DNA of 64,000 nt. It comes from Albirhodobacter sp042466415 (lineage in GTDB: Bacteria > Pseudomonadota > Alphaproteobacteria > Rhodobacterales > Rhodobacteraceae). The stretch covers positions 2,232,001 through 2,296,000 of the forward strand of contig NZ_JAXHCH010000002.1 of NCBI RefSeq assembly GCF_042466415.1. Direction: 5' to 3'. Made by a program: the position numbers and the translations under genes. Below the pieces are notes generated by a model that made no database searches, was not told where the DNA came from, and saw only the letters and a program-made list of their open reading frames with translations. This document shows positions 44,064 through 52,071 of the stretch, piece by piece (position 1 is the stretch's first letter; the number at the start of each line of letters is the position of its first letter).

Positions 44064-44668
44064 GAAAGTTCTCTGAGAAGCGTCTTCTCGTCGCGACGCA
44101 TAACGCAGGGAAACTGGATGAAATGCGGGCCTTGCTTTCCCCATTCGGGATCGAATGCGTCGGTGCCGCGCAAATGAACCTACCTGAGCCGGAGGAGACG
44201 GAAACAACATTCGTCGGGAACGCACGGATTAAGGCGCATGCCGCGTCTAAGGCGACCGGCCTCCCCGCCCTATCAGACGATAGCGGTATCGAGGTTGATT
44301 GCATTGATGGCGCCCCCGGTGTGTACACCGCCGATTGGGCGGAAACGCCGAACGGTCGGGATTTTACCATGGCGATGACCAAAACGTGGAACGCCTGCGA
44401 GGCGCTTGAGGCCCCGCTACCACGCACGGCGCGCTTCCGTTCGACATTGGTGCTGGCATGGCCCGACGGGCATGATGAGGTTTTCGCGGGCAAGGTTGAA
44501 GGCCAACTGGTTTGGCCCATGCGGGGCGCGTTGGGGCATGGCTATGACCCGATGTTTCAGCCCGAGGGCTTTGACATCACCTTCGCGGAAATGGACCCCG
44601 TGAAGAAAAACGAAATCAGCCACCGCGCCGACGCGTTCCGTAAACTCATCACCTGTTTCGAGGTATAA
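44060..44668 (+). CDS. rdgB: dITP/XTP pyrophosphatase
   Basis: Hydrolyses non-canonical purine nucleoside triphosphates (ITP, dITP, XTP) to monophosphates, keeping them out of nucleic acids. The 202 residues have the start LLVATHNAGKLDEMRALLSP, the SDDSGIEVDCIDGAPGVYTA active-site loop, and the C-terminal LGHGYDPMFQPEG followed by FAEMDPVKKNEISHRADAF. The start overlaps rph as ATGA. rph-rdgB-hemW is a frequent alphaproteobacterial order; here ridA is inserted before hemW. Confidence 0.97.
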   Translation: MRKFSEKRLLVATHNAGKLDEMRALLSPFGIECVGAAQMNLPEPEETETTFVGNARIKAHAASKATGLPALSDDSGIEVDCIDGAPGVYTADWAETPNGRDFTMAMTKTWNACEALEAPLPRTARFRSTLVLAWPDGHDEVFAGKVEGQLVWPMRGALGHGYDPMFQPEGFDITFAEMDPVKKNEISHRADAFRKLITCFEV

Positions 44669-44669
44669 T

Positions 44670-45041
44670 ATGCGCCGCATTTCCTCTGGGTCGCCATTCG
44701 AAGCAACGATGGGATACTCCCGCGCTGTGGTTAAGGGATCGTGGTGTTTCTTGTCTGGCACTACCGGCTACGACTACGCATCCATGCAGATGCCAGAGGG
44801 GATTGCGGCACAGGCTAGGAATGCTTTCGTAACGATCGAAACGACACTATCACAGGCCGGCTTTGAAATGACAGACATCGTTCGGGCTCAGTATACTCTC
44901 ACCGACGCGACGCTCTTGGACGAGCTGGCCCCCGTGCTATCAGAAACATTGGGAGACATTCGGCCCTCTGCTACGATGGTAATCGCAGGGCTTATTCGTC
45001 CCGAGATGCTCATCGAAATCGAAGTGACGGCCATGAAATGA
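44670..45041 (+). CDS. RidA/YjgF-family protein
   Basis: A 123-residue member of the Rid superfamily, whose RidA branch hydrolyses reactive imines and enamines from amino-acid metabolism. It has SSGSPFEATMGYSRAVV, the WCFLSGTTGYDYA strand, SATMVIAGLIRPEMLIEIE in place of the RidA RxxxxxxxLP pattern, and Glu in the final strand. The Arg normally stabilising the substrate carboxylate in RidA should be in RPSATMV here: Arg appears as DIRPSATM. Sub-branch is therefore uncertain. GAGGT precedes its ATG one base after rdgB; it overlaps hemW by four. Confidence 0.85.
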   Translation: MRRISSGSPFEATMGYSRAVVKGSWCFLSGTTGYDYASMQMPEGIAAQARNAFVTIETTLSQAGFEMTDIVRAQYTLTDATLLDELAPVLSETLGDIRPSATMVIAGLIRPEMLIEIEVTAMK

Positions 45042-46195
45042 GCGACGATTGGAAAAACGGGGGCTTCGGCCTGTATATTCACTGGCCGTTCTGCGCCGCC
45101 AAATGCCCCTATTGCGATTTCAACAGTCACGTTTCTGCAACGGTTGACGAACAACGCTGGCAGGCGGCGCTCCTGTCTGAAATTGACCGCGTCGGTAGGT
45201 TAACGGAAGGCCGTTTGCTGAATTCGGTCTTTTTCGGTGGCGGAACGCCCTCGTTAATGTCGCCTGATCTCGTCGCAGTTCTCAACGCACGCATCCGCGA
45301 TACTTGGGTGTTGGCGAATGACGTCGAAATCACGCTTGAAGCGAACCCCACAAGTATCGAAGCGGGGCGGTTTAGGGCATATTCCGAGGCGGGCGTTAAC
45401 CGCATTTCGATGGGAATGCAGGCCCTGAATGATCGGGATTTAAAGGCTCTAGGCCGCATGCATAGTGTCGAAGAGGGCCGCAAAGCCTTCGATATCGCGC
45501 GCAACAATTTCGACCGTGTCAGCTTCGATCTGATCTACGCGCGCCAAGATCAGACCCTGAGCGATTGGCGGCGTGAGTTGAACGAAGCTTTAGCAATGGC
45601 CGTCGACCACTTTTCACTCTACCAGCTTACCATTGAGGACGGCACGGCGTTTGGAACGCGTCATGCATCCGGAAAATTACGCGGCTTACCGACAGATGAC
45701 ACCGCCGCAGATATGTATCTGGTGACACAAGACATCTGTGCCGCAGCCGGCCTCCCCGCCTATGAAGTCTCCAACCACGCCCGAAATGGGTGTGAGAGCC
45801 GCCACAACCTAGTCTATTGGCGCTATGGAGACTATGCGGGCATCGGTCCGGGGGCACATGGTCGATTAACTTTGGCGGGGCAACGGATCGCAACCGATAC
45901 GGAAAAGTCACCTGATGCGTGGCTCACGAGAGTAGAGCGTCACGGCAGCGGCGAGATTGATCGGAGCGCATTGCCCTTGGATGAGCAGGCAACAGAGTTT
46001 CTTTTGTTCAACCTACGCCTGACGGAAGGTCTGGATCCAGCGCGCTACGCGGCGCTCGCAGGGCAGCCATTGAAACGGGACACCCTGCTCGACCTAGAGC
46101 GCATGGAGCTTTTAACCCTCATGAATGATCGCGTCACCGCAACAGATTCAGGTAGAGCAGTCCTGAATGCCGTGATCCGTGAGTTGATGCCGTGA
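45038..46195 (+). CDS. hemW: heme chaperone HemW (radical SAM)
   Basis: A radical SAM protein related to HemN but which binds and delivers heme. The 385 residues start GLYIHWPFCAAKCPYCDF with the [4Fe-4S] cysteines C19, C23 and C26, then FFGGGTPSLM and the VNRISMGMQALNDRDLKALGR region. The extra fourth cysteine of HemN (CxxxCxxCxC) is lacking: residue 28 is Phe, consistent with HemW rather than oxygen-independent coproporphyrinogen oxidase. The start overlaps ridA as ATGA. Confidence 0.93.
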   Translation: MSDDWKNGGFGLYIHWPFCAAKCPYCDFNSHVSATVDEQRWQAALLSEIDRVGRLTEGRLLNSVFFGGGTPSLMSPDLVAVLNARIRDTWVLANDVEITLEANPTSIEAGRFRAYSEAGVNRISMGMQALNDRDLKALGRMHSVEEGRKAFDIARNNFDRVSFDLIYARQDQTLSDWRRELNEALAMAVDHFSLYQLTIEDGTAFGTRHASGKLRGLPTDDTAADMYLVTQDICAAAGLPAYEVSNHARNGCESRHNLVYWRYGDYAGIGPGAHGRLTLAGQRIATDTEKSPDAWLTRVERHGSGEIDRSALPLDEQATEFLLFNLRLTEGLDPARYAALAGQPLKRDTLLDLERMELLTLMNDRVTATDSGRAVLNAVIRELMP

Positions 46196-46548
46196 TTCGC
46201 GCGCTGTGGCTCTGTGGTGGCCTGATTGCATTCGCCCTCGGCGTGATTGGCGCTTTTTTACCACTCCTACCCACAGTTCCCTTCTTGCTGCTGGCGGCAT
46301 TCTGCTTCGCTCGGTCTTCGGAAAGGCTGCATCACTGGCTCCTTTCGCATCCAAAATTCGGTAAATCAATTGTCGATTGGAACGAGAGAGGCGCAATTTC
46401 ACGACAAGCCAAGGGATTGGCCAGCCTATCAATTATGGCGACCTTCAGTATTTCGATCTTTCTCGACCTGCCCCTAAAAATAATTGCAGCCCAAGCTGTT
46501 ACGCTTGGGCTGGTGACAGCTTTCATCTGGACACGGCCAGAATCTTAA
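46192..46548 (+). CDS. DUF454 (YbaN-like) membrane protein
   Basis: A 118-residue inner-membrane protein of the DUF454 family with hydrophobic stretches at about 5-40 (LCGGLIAFALGVIGAFLPLL and PFLLLAAFCFARSS) and two more at the C-terminus. The family signature LPTVPFLLLAAFCFARSSERLHHWL is present in outline, as is HPKFGKSIVDWNERGAIS. The start is GTG 46192, overlapping the hemW stop. Function is unknown; it is convergent with parB, the two stop codons abutting. Confidence 0.85.
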   Translation: MIRALWLCGGLIAFALGVIGAFLPLLPTVPFLLLAAFCFARSSERLHHWLLSHPKFGKSIVDWNERGAISRQAKGLASLSIMATFSISIFLDLPLKIIAAQAVTLGLVTAFIWTRPES

Positions 46549-47451
46549 TCAAATACCGCGGCTGAGAAGCTGGCAAAGTCCGTCCAAGTCATCCAGAGAA
46601 TTGTAGGAGATGGATAGCTTCCCGCCCTCTCCGGCGTGGTCGATTGCCACTTTCATCCCGAGCGCTGCAGAAATATCGCCCTCCAATGCTCGCGTGTCAG
46701 CGTCCTTTTCTGGCAAACGCGACGTCGCCTTACTTGATTTCGGCTTAACGCCACCCTCTTGAGCATCACGAGCAAGCTTCTCAGTCTCACGAACCGATAG
46801 CCCACGATCAATCACTTCGTGCGCAAGCTTAAGTGGATTCTCAGCCGTAATGAGCGCGCGAGCGTGACCGGCCGAGATTTTGCCTTCGCGAAGCATAAGC
46901 TGTACATCGTCCGGTAACTGAAGCAAGCGCATCAAATTGGCGATATGGCTCCGGCTTTTGGACAAAGCCTGCGCGAGCTTTTCTTGGGTATGACCGAACC
47001 GCTCCATCAACTGACGGTACCCCAACGCCTCCTCAACAGCGTTGAGATCCGCCCGCTGAATATTCTCGATAATTGCGATTTCGAGCACTTCAGTGTCGTC
47101 AAATTCACGCAAAATAACGGGCAATTCGTGAAGCTGGGCGATTTGAGACGCCCGCCAACGACGCTCGCCGGCGACAATCTCAAAATGATCGGCCTTCGTC
47201 GGGTGCGTGCGAACGATCAGTGGCTGAATAACCCCCTTTTCGCGAATGGACTCCGAAAGCTCTTGAATCGCCTCGCGCGAAAAATCGCGGCGCGGCTGAT
47301 TGGGGTTCGGTTCGATCCGTTCGATTGGAACACGCATATCCGCACGGCGCTCGGCCGAGGCTGCCTCATTGGATTCAGGAAGCGCGACATCTGCCATAAG
47401 TGCGGATAGGCCTCGACCCAACCCGCGACGATCGTTTCTCTTGTCAGACAT
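46549..47451 (-). CDS. parB: chromosome partitioning protein ParB
   Basis: A CTP-hydrolysing clamp that loads at parS and spreads to form the partition complex. The 300 residues show GLGRGLSALMADV at the N-terminus, the CTP-binding signature region with GERRWRASQIA, and the parS-binding helix-turn-helix segment around SKSRSHIANLMRLLQLPDD. The C-terminal dimerisation part ends LDDLDGLCQLLSRGI. Start ATG 47451 follows GGGAG. It lies one base after parA. Two perfect parS sites are 1.4 and 3.3 kb away, which makes the cluster self-contained. Confidence 0.97.
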   Translation of the reverse strand: MSDKRNDRRGLGRGLSALMADVALPESNEAASAERRADMRVPIERIEPNPNQPRRDFSREAIQELSESIREKGVIQPLIVRTHPTKADHFEIVAGERRWRASQIAQLHELPVILREFDDTEVLEIAIIENIQRADLNAVEEALGYRQLMERFGHTQEKLAQALSKSRSHIANLMRLLQLPDDVQLMLREGKISAGHARALITAENPLKLAHEVIDRGLSVRETEKLARDAQEGGVKPKSSKATSRLPEKDADTRALEGDISAALGMKVAIDHAGEGGKLSISYNSLDDLDGLCQLLSRGI

Positions 47452-47452
47452 T

Positions 47453-48271
47453 TTATGCTCCCTTGCGAAGTTGAGCCTCTCGGCGCGAAATCAATTCCGC
47501 AGCCAACGCACGGTACGATTCAGCGCCACGAGACGCAGTGTCGTACGTCAGCACTGGCATAGCATAAGATGGCGCTTCTGAAACCCGGACATTTCGTGGA
47601 ATCATCGTGCGGAACACAACCTCCCCCAATGTCGCGCGCGCGTCTGCTTCAACCTGCTGCGAAAGGTTGTTGCGGACGTCATACATTGTCAGAACAACAC
47701 CTTCGATCCGCAAGTGACGGTTGGCCGATTGCCGTACCTCCCGAATTGTCAGCATAAGTTGCGACAGACCCTCAAGTGCAAAAAACTCTGCCTGCAGCGG
47801 AACGAGCACCGAATCCGACGCAATCATAGCATTTACGGTCAGCAGATTGAGAGATGGCGGGCAATCGATCAAAATATAATCGAGGGCGAAGCCGTCCATA
47901 GCGACCTGGCGCAGGGCGTCATGCAAAAGGAAGCTGCGCTTTTCGTTGGAGACGAGCTCCATATCAGCCGACGAGAGATCGATCGTTGCGGGACTAATAA
48001 ACAAGCCATCAACCGCAGTTTGCTGGATAACATCAACAGGCGCGGCGTCCTCTAACAGCAGGTCATATGTCGTCTTGTGGCGGTTAGTTGGCTCAATGCC
48101 AAGACCTGTTGACGCATTCCCCTGCGGGTCGAGGTCTACCAACAACACACGCTTGCCAATCTCCGCGAGCGCAGCAGCGAGATTAATAGCGGTCGTCGTT
48201 TTGCCGACCCCTCCTTTTTGGTTTGCGATCGCGATAACTCGTGGCGCCGCAGGGCGAGTCAGGTCAGACAC
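47453..48271 (-). CDS. parA: chromosome partitioning ATPase ParA
   Basis: A Walker-type ATPase that moves ParB-parS complexes. The 272 residues include the deviant Walker A QKGGVGKTTTAINLAAAL at 18-35, LVDLDPQGNASTG, and IDCPPSLNLLTVNA. The start is GTG at 48271, eight bases inside the rsmG end, with GGGAG seven bases upstream. Order rsmG-parA-parB is conserved near origins in alphaproteobacteria and beyond. Confidence 0.98.
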   Translation of the reverse strand: MSDLTRPAAPRVIAIANQKGGVGKTTTAINLAAALAEIGKRVLLVDLDPQGNASTGLGIEPTNRHKTTYDLLLEDAAPVDVIQQTAVDGLFISPATIDLSSADMELVSNEKRSFLLHDALRQVAMDGFALDYILIDCPPSLNLLTVNAMIASDSVLVPLQAEFFALEGLSQLMLTIREVRQSANRHLRIEGVVLTMYDVRNNLSQQVEADARATLGEVVFRTMIPRNVRVSEAPSYAMPVLTYDTASRGAESYRALAAELISRREAQLRKGA

Positions 48272-48890
48272 GCTTTACTCCCTTAATCGTAAGAATGGCT
48301 GCCGCACTTTCAGTTTTGCTATTGTGCGTCGCAAGTTCGAATTCCCAATGAGTCTGGGCCTCTGCAAGTTCGGCACGCCATTGCCCCCCCTTGGGGAACA
48401 CCGCGACACCGTCTGCTTTCAGATGCAGATCCGTAAACTCAAGCAATTTGTCCAAGGGCGCTAAAGCTCTCGCGCTCAAGACGCACGCCCGAAGCGGATA
48501 AATAGTTTCGATCCTTTCCGCGCGGACGTCGACATTTAGCCCAATTTCGCGCGCGACCGTCGACAAGAATGCCGATTTCCGAAGATCTGACTCCACCAAA
48601 GTAACTTTAGGCGGCGATGGCCTATCAGCCGCCAAAATTGCGATAACCAAGCCCGGGAAACCCCCACCACTTCCTAAATCGGCCCAGTGATTAAAGTCTG
48701 GGACCAAACCAAAGATCTGCGCGGAATCAAGGAAGTGACGCGACCAAATTGTATCCAATGTGGACGATGAAACCAAGTTTATACGCGGATTCCACTTTTT
48801 CAGAAGTGTTTCATAGACTTTCAGTCGCTCGATTGTTTCACGTGAAACATTGAGAGCCAGCTCGAACTCACGCTCTGAATCTGATGTCAC
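48264..48890 (-). CDS. rsmG: 16S rRNA (guanine527-N7)-methyltransferase
   Basis: Methylates G527 of 16S rRNA. The 208 residues contain the SAM-binding segment HWADLGSGGGFPGLVIAIL and the NPRINLVSSSTLDTIWSRHFLDS motif in outline. The start is GTG 48890, overlapping the mnmG stop as GTGA. A perfect parS lies within codons for NVSRET at the N-terminus, so protein and segregation site share sequence. Confidence 0.97.
   Translation of the reverse strand: MTSDSEREFELALNVSRETIERLKVYETLLKKWNPRINLVSSSTLDTIWSRHFLDSAQIFGLVPDFNHWADLGSGGGFPGLVIAILAADRPSPPKVTLVESDLRKSAFLSTVAREIGLNVDVRAERIETIYPLRACVLSARALAPLDKLLEFTDLHLKADGVAVFPKGGQWRAELAEAQTHWEFELATHNSKTESAAAILTIKGVKRV
48834..48849. promoter_or_regulatory. 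parS site inside rsmG
   Basis: The 16-bp perfect palindrome TGTTTCACGTGAAACA is the canonical bacterial parS sequence bound by ParB. It lies in the coding region of rsmG, where it encodes most of Asn-Val-Ser-Arg-Glu-Thr. Confidence 0.95.
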
Positions 48891-50758
48891 GCTGATTTTT
48901 CCTTTAAAAGATGGCGTAAGCGGCTCAAGATTAGGGTCAACGCGGCGGGAGTCATCCCATCGATCCGGCGCGCCTGCCCTAAGTCATTTGGGCGTGCCCG
49001 CGAGAGCTTTAGCTTGAGTTCATTTGAAAGGCCTGACAGCGGCGCGTAGTCAAAATCTTCTGGGATTTTCCAGTTTTCGTCGCGTTCAAGCTTCGCGATG
49101 TCGATGGCTTGCCGCTCGATATAGGTCGCGTAAAGCGCGTCGCGCCCGAGTTGCTCCGCGACATCAACATCCAACACACTTAGATCGGGAACGGCATGCG
49201 CCAATTGAACCATTGTCACGTCAGGGAAAGACAAGAGAGTAAATGCCGAGCGTTTAGCGCCATCGAGGTTAACCTGAATTCCCGCCTCGCGCGCCTGTTT
49301 TGGCGTGAACTGAATTGAATCAAGGAGTTCCTTGCCTGATGCCAGCGCCTCCGCCTTTTTACTGAATGCTTCTGTGCGAAGATCCGAGACACAACCAACT
49401 TCGATACCAAGCGGCGTTAGGCGCTGATCAGCATTATCGGCCCGCAACGAAAGGCGGAACTCGGCGCGCGAAGTAAACATACGGTACGGCTCGGTAACTC
49501 CGCGCGTTGTCAGATCATCAACCATCACGCCGATGTAGCTAGATGATCGAGCGAAATGGATTGGCGCGCGATTCTTTGATCGTGCAGCGGCATTCAGGCC
49601 CGCTACCATCCCCTGCGCAGCAGCCTCCTCGTATCCTGTTGTTCCGTTGATTTGCCCAGCGAGATATAGCCCGGTAAGATCGCGCAGCTCTAACGATGAC
49701 GTTAGCGCACGGGGGTCAACATAATCATACTCAATCGCATATGCCGGTTGCAGGATAACTGCGTTTTCCAAACCACGAATGGAGTGAACGTAAGCGCTTT
49801 GAACGTCGACAGGCAATGATGACGAAATCCCGTTCGGATAAATTGTATGGTCATCCAATCCTTCCGGCTCAAGGAAAATTTGATGCGACGTTTTATCGGC
49901 GAAACGCACCACTTTATCCTCGATAGAAGGGCAGTATCGGGGACCAACACCCTCGATATGGCCACCATACATCGCTGAACGGCTCAAGTTTTCGCGGATG
50001 ATATCGTGTGTCTTCTCGTTAGTATGCGTGATGCCGCAGGCGACCTGCCTAGCAATGGGCTTTTTATTCAAGAATGAGAATAGCACAGGATCATCATCAC
50101 CTGGCTGGGTCTCGAGCTGTGCCCAATCGATCGTGCGCCCATCCAGCCTTGGCGGTGTCCCAGTTTTAAGTCGGCCCATCGGCAAACCCAGCGCGTGAAG
50201 GCGATTTGCTAGATCAATTGAAGGCTTATCCCCCATCCGTCCAGCGGATTTACGCTGGTCACCGATATGAATGACCCCGTTTAAAAAGGTACCGGACGTG
50301 AGAATAACGGAATCGGAACCTATTTCGGAGCCGTCGGAGAGCTTAACGCCACCTACCGACCCCTGAGACACCAAAAGGTCGCTCACTTCGCCCTCGATGA
50401 CCTCAAGATCAGCTTGTACCAAGGTCATTTCCATAATGGCCTCGCGGTACAGTCGTCGATCTGTCTGAGCGCGCGGACCCTGAACCGCAGGGCCTTTTCG
50501 ACGGTTGAGTAGCCTGAACTGAATGCCCGCAGCATCTGCGGCACGGCCCATCACGCCATCCAAGGCATCGATTTCACGAACCAGATGACCTTTACCCAGG
50601 CCACCGATTGCGGGGTTACAAGACATGACACCGATAGTATCGGCACGTAGTGTGACAAGTGCCGTGCGGGCGCCCATGCGCGCGCTTGCATGCGCGGCCT
50701 CGGTGCCGGCGTGCCCGCCACCAACAACAATTACGTCAAAATGTTTCACGTGAAACAC
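48887..50758 (-). CDS. mnmG: tRNA uridine 5-carboxymethylaminomethyl modification enzyme MnmG
   Basis: With MnmE, the FAD protein that modifies U34 of several tRNAs. The 623 residues start MFHVKHFDVIVVGGGHAGTE with the FAD-binding glycines at 13-18, contain SCNPAIGGLGKGHLVREIDA, and end with a family C-terminal helical domain. The start is GTG at 50758, with GGGAAG upstream inside the mnmE end; the FAD motif leaves no room for a much later start. The first six codons coincide with a parS palindrome. Coupled to rsmG downstream and three bases from mnmE. Confidence 0.97.
   Translation of the reverse strand: MFHVKHFDVIVVGGGHAGTEAAHASARMGARTALVTLRADTIGVMSCNPAIGGLGKGHLVREIDALDGVMGRAADAAGIQFRLLNRRKGPAVQGPRAQTDRRLYREAIMEMTLVQADLEVIEGEVSDLLVSQGSVGGVKLSDGSEIGSDSVILTSGTFLNGVIHIGDQRKSAGRMGDKPSIDLANRLHALGLPMGRLKTGTPPRLDGRTIDWAQLETQPGDDDPVLFSFLNKKPIARQVACGITHTNEKTHDIIRENLSRSAMYGGHIEGVGPRYCPSIEDKVVRFADKTSHQIFLEPEGLDDHTIYPNGISSSLPVDVQSAYVHSIRGLENAVILQPAYAIEYDYVDPRALTSSLELRDLTGLYLAGQINGTTGYEEAAAQGMVAGLNAAARSKNRAPIHFARSSSYIGVMVDDLTTRGVTEPYRMFTSRAEFRLSLRADNADQRLTPLGIEVGCVSDLRTEAFSKKAEALASGKELLDSIQFTPKQAREAGIQVNLDGAKRSAFTLLSFPDVTMVQLAHAVPDLSVLDVDVAEQLGRDALYATYIERQAIDIAKLERDENWKIPEDFDYAPLSGLSNELKLKLSRARPNDLGQARRIDGMTPAALTLILSRLRHLLKEKSA
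50742..50757. promoter_or_regulatory. parS site at the mnmG start
   Basis: A second exact TGTTTCACGTGAAACA. Its first two bases (minus strand) are the TG of the mnmG GTG start codon, and the rest encodes Phe-His-Val-Lys-His. ParB binding here would cover the translation start and any nearby promoter. Confidence 0.95.
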
Positions 50759-50761
50759 TCC

Positions 50762-52045
50762 TCACTTCCCGATACAGAAACTCGAGAAAATTTCATCTAA
50801 AAGGTGCTCGACATCAACGCGACCCACAAGAGATTCGAGTGCCCTCACAGCGGTACGAAGATCTTCAGCGGCCATCTCAGCCCTATCGCCGCCCAGCTTT
50901 ACCTCATTCCGCGCTGATTCCATAGCCCGTAACGCAGATTTCATCGCGACTCGGTGCCGCTCCCGTGTCATCACACCAGCGCCTGCAGCGCGTGCACCTA
51001 AAATGCGGGTAATCTCAGCTATGAGGCGATCCAACCCCTCACCGGTTTTACCCGAAACGGATAACTCAGCTGAGCCACGAAGATCTGATTTACCACGCAC
51101 CACGAGATCGTCGCCGACAGGCTGCAAGAGAGGCACCTCACCGTCGTCAATCAAGAAAATCCTAAGGTCAGCCAGCTCAGCTCTCGAAATCGCCCGATCA
51201 ATCCCAATTTTCTCAACAATATCAGTTGTTTCTCTGAGCCCGGCCGTATCCAGCAATGTCACAGCGATACCACCCAAATCCATGCGAACTTCGATGATAT
51301 CCCGAGTCGTCCCTGCAAATTCAGATGTAATCGCGGCGTCGCGCCCCGCAAGCGCGTTCAAAAGCGTCGATTTTCCGGCATTTGGCTGACCGACAATTGC
51401 AACTTCGAACCCCTCGCGGATACGTTCAGATGCAGAAATCCGGCCGATTTCCGCTTTGATATCCGCTGTAACGCCATCCACCAAGGTCATTACTTCAGGG
51501 GAGACATCTACAGGGACATCCTCATCAGCAAAATCGATTGTCGCCTCGATCAGCGCCGCCGCTCGAACCATATCTGCGCGCCAACGATCCGCGACTTTCC
51601 CGACGGCGCCAGACAAAACTTTAAGCGCTTGTTTTCGTTGTGCTTCCGTCTCTGCCTCTATGAGGTCCGAAAGCCCTTCGACCTGTGCGAGGTCCAGGCG
51701 ACCATTTTCCAAAGCGCGGCGTGTAAACTCACCCGGTTCGGCCAACCGCAGATACGACAGCCCACCCAAGGCCGCGAGAACTGCGCTCACCGTCGCGATG
51801 GCCCCGTGAATGTGGAACTCAACAACTTCCTCACCTGTGAAGCTCGCCCCGCGCTCGAAACAAATCACGACCGCCTCATCGAGAAAGTCATCGCCAATGC
51901 GCAGTTTTCTCAACCCCGCGACGCGTGCCGTGGGCAATTCCCCGCCTAATGCGCGGCCGGCCGTGAAAGCAAGCGGGCCCGAGATACGAATAACCGACAC
52001 GCCGGCTTTGCCACGAGCCGACGCCAATGCGAAGATCGTTTCCAA
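50762..52045 (-). CDS. mnmE: tRNA modification GTPase MnmE
   Basis: Partner GTPase of MnmG. The 427 residues have the N-terminal ETIFALASARGKAGVSVIRIS formyl-THF-binding part, G1 GQPNAGKST at 219-227, the GTTRDIIE loop that gives the TrmE-type potassium-dependent hydrolysis, and the essential C-terminal FCIGK. The start is a TTG at 52045 with GGGG eight bases upstream; no ATG or GTG precedes the conserved region. It lies 26 bases from the rho stop. Confidence 0.96.
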   Translation of the reverse strand: METIFALASARGKAGVSVIRISGPLAFTAGRALGGELPTARVAGLRKLRIGDDFLDEAVVICFERGASFTGEEVVEFHIHGAIATVSAVLAALGGLSYLRLAEPGEFTRRALENGRLDLAQVEGLSDLIEAETEAQRKQALKVLSGAVGKVADRWRADMVRAAALIEATIDFADEDVPVDVSPEVMTLVDGVTADIKAEIGRISASERIREGFEVAIVGQPNAGKSTLLNALAGRDAAITSEFAGTTRDIIEVRMDLGGIAVTLLDTAGLRETTDIVEKIGIDRAISRAELADLRIFLIDDGEVPLLQPVGDDLVVRGKSDLRGSAELSVSGKTGEGLDRLIAEITRILGARAAGAGVMTRERHRVAMKSALRAMESARNEVKLGGDRAEMAAEDLRTAVRALESLVGRVDVEHLLDEIFSSFCIGK

Positions 52046-52071
52046 TGTTAAACCCCTGAATTATAACAGGT

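Noticed and set aside
45038..46195. HemW as oxygen-independent coproporphyrinogen oxidase HemN
   Set aside because: The cysteine motif is CxxxCxxC without the fourth HemN cysteine, and the length fits HemW.
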